This document shows, piece by piece, positions 58,202 through 64,000 of a DNA stretch of 64,000 nucleotides. Under the pieces are notes generated by a model, which saw only the letters and a program-made list of their open reading frames with translations, was not told where the DNA came from and did no database searches. Origin of the DNA: Sphingobium sp. Its GTDB lineage: Bacteria; Pseudomonadota; Alphaproteobacteria; Sphingomonadales; Sphingomonadaceae. The stretch spans positions 171,116 through 235,115 of the forward strand of contig QFQF01000004.1 in NCBI GenBank assembly GCA_003248935.1, given 5' to 3'. Position 1 is the first letter of the stretch. Each line of letters starts with the position of its first letter. Both the position numbers and the translations under genes were made by a program.

Positions 58202-60517
58202 ATGACCCGCTTCACACGAATCCTGTTGGCACCGCTCGTCATGGGCATCGCCGCGGGCACGGCACCGGCATTTGCCCAGACCAGCGCGCCTGACGCCCAG
58301 GTCGATCCGCAGCTCGAGCGCGGCACGCCGGAGATCGTCGTCACTGCGCGCCGTCGCGAGGAACGGCTGCAGGACGTACCGCTCGCGGTGACCGCACTCA
58401 CCTCGGATTCGCTGGTCGAAGCGAACATCGTCACGGTCGCAGATTTGCCCCAGAAGGTGCCAGGCCTCACGATCCAGCCCTCGGCATTCGGCTCAAACGT
58501 GCTGCAGGTCGCGATCCGCGGCCAGCGCCAGTTCGATCCCTATATTACCAAGGATCCGGCGGTGGCGGTATATTTTGCCGATGTCGTACAGAACCGTCCG
58601 CAGGGACTGAACTCCGCCTTTTTCGACGTAGCATCGGTTCAGGTGCTGAAGGGGCCGCAGGGGACGCTGTTCGGCCGCAACACCACCGGCGGCGCGATGC
58701 TGATCACGCCGCAGGCGCCGACCGATCGTTTCGAGGGCTATGTCGTCGGCGGCTACGGCAACTACGATGCCTGGCGGCTCGATGGCGCAGTGAACGTCCC
58801 GCTGGCAGACTGGGCCAAGCTGCGCGTCGCCGGATCGCTCCAGCGTCGCGACGGGTTCACCAACAATGTCACCACCGGCCAGCAACTCGATGACGAGCAC
58901 AAGGACAATTGGCGGGTGTCGCTGACCCTGTCACCGGCGGATGGTATCGAGAACCGGACGGTTGTCAGCGGATTCCGCGCCGACGAAAACGGCATCGGCT
59001 ATAAGCTGCTCGGCCGGCTTCCGGGGATCGGGTTTGGTTCCGCCCCCAACGTGGTCGCCGAACTCGACCGGGTGAACGCGCTGCCGTTTCACAGTACGAC
59101 CAGCGACCTTGTCCTCGAGACGAAGATCAAGACCTTCTCGGTCTCGAACGTGACCGAGATCGACATCGCCCAAGGGGTCACGCTCAAGAACATCGCGGGT
59201 TATCGCTTCGTAAGTTCCAGCATCCCGTTCGATCTTGACGGCTCGAGCCTGACATTCACCGATGCAGCCGGCAGCATCATTCCCTATTTCCCGTCGCGTG
59301 AAGACATGACGGTGCGGCAATATAGCGATGAGCTTCAGTTGCTTGGCACGATCTTCGGCGGCAGCCTCGACTATATCCTGGGAGGCTTCTATTTCCTCGA
59401 GCGCGGCAGCGACCGCCAGCAGACCGGCGGCCAGGGCGGTGTCTCCGCCGGCGGCATCTATCAGGGCGACCGCGTGACCTTCGCCGACCCGGTCCGCAAT
59501 CAAAGCTATTCGGCCTTTGCCCAGTTCACCTGGCGCCCGGCCTTCGCGCCCGGGCTTTCGCTCACCGCGGGCGGACGGCAGACCCATGATCTTCGCCAAC
59601 TCACAACACGCAACATCGTCAGCAATGGCAGCTGTCGGCTGGTCAATGGCGCCGGCGTGCCGTTGAACCCGTGCATGACCTCTTATTCAAAGAGCTATGA
59701 CAAGTTCACCTATTCGCTCACCGCGGACTATAAGATCGCACGCGGCGTACTGGTCTATCTCGCCCATCGCACCGGCTATCGCACGGGTGGGTTCAACATT
59801 TCCGCGACGACGCCGGCCCAGTTCACGCCGTTCCTGCCCGAGGACGTGACCGACTATGAAATCGGCATGAAGACCGATTTCCGCATGGGTACCGGCAGCG
59901 GACGGTTGAACATTGCCGCCTATACCCAGGACTATCGCAACATCCAGCGCAACCAGGGGTCGCTCATCAACGGGGTCTTCACCCAGACGATCGTCAATGC
60001 GGCGGAAGCGACGATCAAGGGCTTCGAGGTCGAGCTGCAGCTTCAACCGGTCGATTTCATCGATTTCGGCGTCAATATCGCCCATGTCGATGCAGCCTAT
60101 CGCCGCTGGATCGCCAACGGCGTCGATCTTTCCGGCTCGCAATTTGCCGGAACGCCGGAATGGACGATCGGCGCCAATTTCGGGCTGCGTATACCGCTCG
60201 GCAATGCCGGAGAGCTCGCGCCGCGGGTCGATCTCTACCATCAGACAAAGACCAACATGTCCGACAATAACTGGGTCGCGGCGCAACAGCGCGTGTCCCC
60301 GACGTCGATCATGCGGGACTATACGCTGGTGAACGCGCGGGTCGACCTGCGCGATATCGGCGGCAGCCGCATCAGCGCCAGCCTGTGGGCCAAGAATCTG
60401 CTCAACGCCGAATATCTCGCAAGCGGCACCGAGCTGGCCAATACAGGCCTTGGCTACACCGCAGGGTTTGTCGGTGCGCCACGCACCTATGGCTTCGAGG
60501 TCCGGTTCGAGTTCTGA
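58202..60517 (+). CDS. TonB-dependent outer-membrane receptor
   Basis: Receptor of 771 residues. Signal peptide MTRFTRILLAPLVMGIAAG with cleavage near AFAQT; plug starts EIVVTARRREERLQDVPLAV; GPQGTLFGRNTTGGAMLI is the usual plug strand; barrel strands end with terminal Phe (FEVRFEF). ATG 58202 follows GGGGAGGAACGTCGC. About as similar in layout to the 24182 receptor as different sphingomonad TonB receptors usually are; the N-terminal linker is shorter. With the IclR-type dyad upstream, it is the probable entry gate for the pathway substrate. Ends at a strong terminator. Confidence 0.95.
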   Translation: MTRFTRILLAPLVMGIAAGTAPAFAQTSAPDAQVDPQLERGTPEIVVTARRREERLQDVPLAVTALTSDSLVEANIVTVADLPQKVPGLTIQPSAFGSNVLQVAIRGQRQFDPYITKDPAVAVYFADVVQNRPQGLNSAFFDVASVQVLKGPQGTLFGRNTTGGAMLITPQAPTDRFEGYVVGGYGNYDAWRLDGAVNVPLADWAKLRVAGSLQRRDGFTNNVTTGQQLDDEHKDNWRVSLTLSPADGIENRTVVSGFRADENGIGYKLLGRLPGIGFGSAPNVVAELDRVNALPFHSTTSDLVLETKIKTFSVSNVTEIDIAQGVTLKNIAGYRFVSSSIPFDLDGSSLTFTDAAGSIIPYFPSREDMTVRQYSDELQLLGTIFGGSLDYILGGFYFLERGSDRQQTGGQGGVSAGGIYQGDRVTFADPVRNQSYSAFAQFTWRPAFAPGLSLTAGGRQTHDLRQLTTRNIVSNGSCRLVNGAGVPLNPCMTSYSKSYDKFTYSLTADYKIARGVLVYLAHRTGYRTGGFNISATTPAQFTPFLPEDVTDYEIGMKTDFRMGTGSGRLNIAAYTQDYRNIQRNQGSLINGVFTQTIVNAAEATIKGFEVELQLQPVDFIDFGVNIAHVDAAYRRWIANGVDLSGSQFAGTPEWTIGANFGLRIPLGNAGELAPRVDLYHQTKTNMSDNNWVAAQQRVSPTSIMRDYTLVNARVDLRDIGGSRISASLWAKNLLNAEYLASGTELANTGLGYTAGFVGAPRTYGFEVRFEF

Positions 60518-60539
60518 AGGGATAGGCGTCGAACAGAAA

Positions 60540-60570
60540 GGGGAGCCGGTTTCGACCGGCTCCCCTTTTT
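60540..60570. terminator. strong intrinsic terminator
   Basis: GGGGAGCCGGT-TTCG-ACCGGCTCCCC followed by TTTTT (60540-60570). Perfect 11-bp stem and UUCG tetraloop, 22 bp after the TonB receptor stop. It probably also stops the convergent CoA ligase transcript (AAAG on the other side gives CTTT). Confidence 0.9.
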
Positions 60571-60592
60571 CGTTGCCGATGGGAGGCGAGGT

Positions 60593-62074
60593 TCAGACCG
60601 GCTCGGTTTCGGCGAACAAGCGCCGGATCGCGCCCAGATCGGCCTTCAGCGACGTCGTGCGCGGCAGCTGGTCTAGGATGAGGATGCGGGCCGGCACATG
60701 GTGCACGACCAGCATCTTCTTGGCGTAGTCGCGCAGCGCTTCCTCGCCGACGCGGGGTGCACCGTCACGCAGCTCGACCGCTGCGACAGGAACCTCGCCC
60801 AGCCGTACGTCGGGCAGGCCGACAACGGCCGCATCAAGGACTGAAGGGTGCTCCTGTAAAGCCGAAACGATCTTTTCAGGCAGCACCTTGAAGCCGCCCC
60901 GGACGATCGCACCGTCGCCGCGCCCGCGGTGAAAGACGAAGCCGTCCATATCGATCGTCACCAGGTCGGTGGTACGGATCCAGCCTTCCTTCACTACCGG
61001 CACGATCGCTTCGAGATATCCGACCTCGCCGGCAGCCACGGGTTCGCCCGTCTCGGGATCGGTGACACGCAGTTCGATGCCGGGAAGCGCCTTTCCAATC
61101 GCGCCGCGCTTGCTGTCGCGATAGGCTTCGTAGAGCGCCGGCGTCCAGCTGATGATCGTCCCGCAAAACTCGGTCGCACCATAGGCCCAGATGACCTTGA
61201 GGTCATAGGCTGCTTCGAACTCGTCCTGCAGCTCAGGTGAAAAGGCGGCGCCGCCGCCGAAGAAATATTGAACGCTCGACATGTCCTCGCGCGTCACGCC
61301 CGCATCGAGCGCCATTCGCGCAACCGTCGGCGGGCCGCTCAGGAATTTGGGGCGATGCTTGCGCACCGCCTCGATCCACTCGGGCACGTTGAACTTGTCG
61401 AGCAAGGTCGTGTGCCGTTCGAGCATGACCCCGGCTACCAGATTGCACATCCCGCCGATGCCGCCATAGGGCCAGGTGAGGATATCGGGCTCGGGATCGA
61501 TGCCCGTCCGCGCTGCGGCGACACTCTCCACGGCGCGCGTCAGCATGCGGAAGGGAAACAGAATCCGCTTTGGCTTTCCGGTCGTGCCGCTCGACAGGAT
61601 CTCGATGCCGCGTTCCCCTTCGATCAATGGACGAGGCCCGGGTTCCATCCGTTCGAAACCCGCAGCCGCCTCGATCGCGATCGCATCGTGGTCGAGCAGG
61701 ATCGCAGCAGCGCCTGTTGCACGAACCGCCGCTTCGAGCGCCGGGGTCCAGTCCCCCACGTCCGCGATCACCGCACCGAACCGCGTTTCCTCGACCTCCG
61801 CTGCCATCGCTTCAGGCGACTGGATCGCATAGATGGTGGTCAGTGCCCTCCCATAGGCAATGAGTCCGAGCATTGCCGCCGCGTGAAGCGGCCGATTGCG
61901 CACGACGACACCGATTCGAGCAGCGTGAGGCACCAAAGCCGCGTCGAGGAGCGCTATCGTCCGCTCGGCAATCGTATTGATCTCACCGCGCGGGTAATCG
62001 CGTCGGCGATATTCAAACAGGCTTTGTTCCGGCGCGCCGTTCAGCGAGGCCCGCAGTTGCGCAATGAAATTCAT
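60593..62074 (-). CDS. acyl-CoA ligase-like AMP-forming enzyme
   Basis: ANL-family protein of 493 residues. P-loop LSSGTTGKPKRILFPF, A5 WAYGATEFCGTIIS, A7 TTDLVTIDMDGFVFHRGRGDG and a C-terminal LPRTTSLKADLGAIRRLF. The A10 GK is changed to LK, still a Lys. Start set at ATG 62074 (MNFIAQLRASLNG), 3 bp after AAGGTGAGG; ATG 62098 is less good. Third CoA ligase of the window. It is convergent with the TonB receptor across the terminator. Its upstream gap has a one-mismatch IclR-type site. Confidence 0.9.
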   Translation of the reverse strand: MNFIAQLRASLNGAPEQSLFEYRRRDYPRGEINTIAERTIALLDAALVPHAARIGVVVRNRPLHAAAMLGLIAYGRALTTIYAIQSPEAMAAEVEETRFGAVIADVGDWTPALEAAVRATGAAAILLDHDAIAIEAAAGFERMEPGPRPLIEGERGIEILSSGTTGKPKRILFPFRMLTRAVESVAAARTGIDPEPDILTWPYGGIGGMCNLVAGVMLERHTTLLDKFNVPEWIEAVRKHRPKFLSGPPTVARMALDAGVTREDMSSVQYFFGGGAAFSPELQDEFEAAYDLKVIWAYGATEFCGTIISWTPALYEAYRDSKRGAIGKALPGIELRVTDPETGEPVAAGEVGYLEAIVPVVKEGWIRTTDLVTIDMDGFVFHRGRGDGAIVRGGFKVLPEKIVSALQEHPSVLDAAVVGLPDVRLGEVPVAAVELRDGAPRVGEEALRDYAKKMLVVHHVPARILILDQLPRTTSLKADLGAIRRLFAETEPV

Positions 62075-62155
62075 GCACCTCACCTTCATGGTTCGCATCG
62101 AACCTATCCCGCCCTGTTTCGGCTCGAAAGCCAGAGCCCGCGATACGGCGCATTC

Positions 62156-62169
62156 AGCATAAGGCTGAT
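62156..62169. promoter_or_regulatory. candidate IclR-regulon site AGCAT-AAGG-CTGAT (one mismatch)
   Basis: About 82 bp upstream of the CoA ligase start (minus) in the 347-bp gap 62075-62421. The gap otherwise holds no supported gene; a 60-codon minus-strand frame there has no family resemblance. Confidence 0.3.
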
Positions 62170-62421
62170 GCTTCGGCCAATGCGGACAAGATATTGGTCA
62201 ACCTGCCCAACCAGACCGTATGGCCAGCCAAAGCGCGCGGTATTTGATGCCGATCGATGAGGCCGGGGCCGCACGGTGAAGGTCAAGTCTATCGGGACGG
62301 CCTGGGTGCCGCGAATGAAGGAAGCATCACTGTCTGATCCGGCGGCTTTCGGATCGGTCGCAGCCGCAGTCGCAATGCTTCTTTGCGCGCCACAAACTCA
62401 AGCCGGAGGAAGGTAAGGCAG

Positions 62422-63651
62422 ATGGCGATCAGCTATGACATCTTGATCGTGGGAGCGGGGCATGGGGGCGCGCAGGCGGCGATCGCGCTGCGGCAGGCCA
62501 GGTTCGAGGGCAGCATCGCGATCGTCGGCGACGAGCCCGAGCTGCCTTATGAGCGCCCGCCGCTGTCCAAGGAATATTTCTCGGGCGAGAAGGCGTTCGA
62601 GCGCATCCTGATCCGCCCCGCCGCCTTCTGGGACGAGCGCAAGGTCGATATGCTGCTCGGGCGTCGCGTCGTGCGCGTCGATCCCGAGGGGCACAGCGTC
62701 ACCACTGAAGACGGCGAGACGATCGGCTATGGCCATCTGATCTGGGCGGCGGGTGGTTCGCCGCGGCGGCTCGGCTGCGACGGGGGCGATGCCATGGGCG
62801 TCCATACCGTGCGCACCCGCGCCGATGCCGACCGCATGGTCGCCGAGCTGACCGACGTCGCTCAGGCCGTGGTGATCGGCGGCGGCTATATCGGGCTTGA
62901 GGCGGCGGCGGTTCTGGCCAAGGCGGGCAAGAAGGTCGTGCTGCTCGAGGCGCTCGACCGCGTGCTGGCGCGCGTTGCGGGCGAACCGCTGTCGCGCTTC
63001 TTCGAGGCCGAGCATCGCGCGCACGGCGTCGATGTCCGGCTCGGCGTCGCGGTCGACTGCATCGAGACCGACGGCGACAAGGTCACCGGCGTCCGCCTCA
63101 AGGACGGCCACGTCATCGCGGCGCAGATGGTGATCGTCGGCATCGGCATCGTCCCCGCGGTCCAGCCGCTGATCGACGCAGGTGCCGAGGGCGGCAACGG
63201 CGTCGCGATCGACGGGCATTGCCGCACCTCGCTGCCCGATGTGTTCGCGATCGGCGACTGCGCGCTCCACGCCAACCATTATGCCGACGACATGCCGGTG
63301 CGGCTGGAATCGGTCCAGAACGCCAACGATCAGGCGACCGTCGCGGCCAAGACCATCGCGGGCGTCGAGGCGCATTATGACGCAGTGCCGTGGTTCTGGT
63401 CGAACCAGTATGACCTGAAGCTCCAGACCGTCGGCCTCTCCACCGGCCACGACGCCACCATCGTCCGCGGTGATCCCGCGACCCGCAGCTTCTCGGTCCT
63501 CTACTCGAAGGAAGGCCACATCATCGCGCTCGACTGCGTCAACGCCACCAAGGACTATGTCCAGGGCCGCAAGCTGGTGGTCGAGCGGCTGGCGATAGAC
63601 CCTGCGCTGCTCGCCGATTCGAAGATGCCGTTGAAGGGCTTGGCCGAATAG
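62422..63651 (+). CDS. NAD(P)/FAD-dependent ferredoxin/rubredoxin reductase-type flavoprotein
   Basis: Protein of 409 residues. FAD motif ILIVGAGHGGAQAAIALRQ, then PYERPPLSKEYF, the NAD motif VVIGGGYIGLEAAAVL, FAD-ribityl motif LPDVFAIGDCALH, and a C-terminal reductase domain (WFWSNQYDLKLQTVGL). This type passes electrons from NAD(P)H to ferredoxins serving P450s or Rieske oxygenases. No such partner gene is in the window. ATG 62422 follows GGAGGAAGG. Codons appear even more biased to G/C at third positions than the neighbours, by eye. Next to IS remnants. Confidence 0.93.
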   Translation: MAISYDILIVGAGHGGAQAAIALRQARFEGSIAIVGDEPELPYERPPLSKEYFSGEKAFERILIRPAAFWDERKVDMLLGRRVVRVDPEGHSVTTEDGETIGYGHLIWAAGGSPRRLGCDGGDAMGVHTVRTRADADRMVAELTDVAQAVVIGGGYIGLEAAAVLAKAGKKVVLLEALDRVLARVAGEPLSRFFEAEHRAHGVDVRLGVAVDCIETDGDKVTGVRLKDGHVIAAQMVIVGIGIVPAVQPLIDAGAEGGNGVAIDGHCRTSLPDVFAIGDCALHANHYADDMPVRLESVQNANDQATVAAKTIAGVEAHYDAVPWFWSNQYDLKLQTVGLSTGHDATIVRGDPATRSFSVLYSKEGHIIALDCVNATKDYVQGRKLVVERLAIDPALLADSKMPLKGLAE

Positions 63652-63710
63652 GGTGGCGTCGATTTCCTAATCTCGTTTCAAACGGCAAGTTGGAAGCGGA
63701 GTGGAGAGAA

Positions 63711-63824
63711 ATGCCGCAGCAAGACGAAAATTATGCGGCCCATATGAAGCAGGAACGGGCCATAACCACGAATGATACATGTGCCCGGCTCGTCAGAAGT
63801 TGGCAGAGCATTGCCAATGCATAG
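63711..63824 (+). CDS. possible small or decayed ORF
   Basis: ATG 63711 with GGAGTGGAGAGAA upstream encodes 37 residues (MPQQDENYAAHMKQERAITT and on). A second frame starting at ATG 63779 reads LAEHCQCIADDALREIGRL, which looks more protein-like, so the two could be halves of one small gene broken by a frameshift near 63770. Unproved; no family recognised. Confidence 0.25.
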   Translation: MPQQDENYAAHMKQERAITTNDTCARLVRSWQSIANA

Positions 63825-63902
63825 CCGACGACGCATTGCGCGAGATCGGACGGCTCGAACCGGTTAGCTACCCGCCGAGCCGAAACACGCCCTCACTTCA
63901 TC

Positions 63903-64000
63903 CTAGGCCGCGTTGACAAAGTGTGGCAACCATCTGCGAATGGCGGCGAGGTTCAGGAAGCTTGCGAAGGATAGGGCTGTTTTGTCGTAACGGGTTGCGA
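63903..64000 (-). mobile_element. IS5-type transposase, C-terminal end, continuing outside the window
   Basis: Minus strand reads ATRYDKTALSFASFLNLAAI then RRWLPHFVNAA and a TAG stop at 63903-63905. RYDKTA followed by the hydrophobic helix and a short tail is the standard end of IS5-group DDE transposases. Only 32 codons are inside the window, so the ends of the element and any target duplication are not fully visible. Confidence 0.8.

Noticed and set aside
1..64000. tRNA, rRNA, CRISPR, prophage, toxin-antitoxin or defence genes
   Set aside because: Looked for cloverleaf T-loop patterns, repeat arrays and typical proteins while reading; none found.

Overview
The window reads as GC-rich alphaproteobacterial DNA, most likely from a sphingomonad (Sphingomonadales). 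The reasons are two long TonB-dependent receptors with the N-terminal plug motif EIVVTARRRE usual in that group, the density of acyl-CoA genes, and the C-terminus of an IS5-type transposase at the right edge. Genus is not decidable from sequence alone. I support about 61 protein genes. No rRNA, tRNA, CRISPR array, phage gene or replication origin was seen.

Left half (1-30.3 kb). Short divergent operons of beta-oxidation-like enzymes. A minus-strand SDR / acyl-CoA dehydrogenase / APH-fold kinase trio (1-3047) faces a plus-strand SDR / SnoaL / SDR / crotonase operon (3201-6013). Next are a minus operon with an MFS exporter, an AhpD-like protein, a bicupin, a 3-hydroxyisobutyrate-dehydrogenase-like enzyme and a thiolase-like/DUF35 pair (6020-11606), then an aldo/keto reductase with two transporters (11775-15374). 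A DECR-like SDR, a two-gene acyl-CoA dehydrogenase and a FadB/FadJ-type bifunctional enzyme follow (15379-20749). A TetR gene is divergent from an SDR / MDR reductase / TauD operon (20737-24049), followed by a TonB receptor and a small exported protein. A similar dyad (CTRGAC-N4-GTCCAG) lies in both the 3.1 kb and the 21.4 kb divergent promoters.

Right half (30.3-62.4 kb). This looks like one catabolic system: SDR / crotonase / fused acyl-CoA dehydrogenase / TetR (30502-35051); a long minus block of IclR, CaiB-type CoA-transferase, thiolase-like protein, DitJ-like CoA ligase, amidohydrolase, DUF35 and amidohydrolase (35104-43231); a plus block of PF10118 diiron-type protein, atypical SDR, crotonase, two SDRs, two acyl-CoA dehydrogenases and SnoaL (43430-50198); a UGSC-family pair divergent from amidohydrolase / glutathione peroxidase / MFS / SDR (50203-55543); two more CoA ligases, a second PF10118 protein and a second TonB receptor (55544-62074).

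The most notable observation is a repeated 14-bp dyad, A(T/G)CA(C/T)-N4-GTGAT, in almost every major promoter gap from 30.4 to 62.2 kb. Two copies lie upstream of the IclR gene. This suggests a single regulon tying together uptake (TonB, MFS), CoA activation (three ligases, one CoA-transferase), dehydrogenation and hydration, and a cysteine-less thiolase/DUF35 retro-aldolase-like step. The likely substrate class is a bulky alicyclic, terpenoid or steroid-like carboxylic acid, but the actual substrate cannot be read from the sequence. The right end carries a ferredoxin-reductase-type flavoprotein without a visible partner, a decayed-looking small ORF and the truncated IS5-type transposase.
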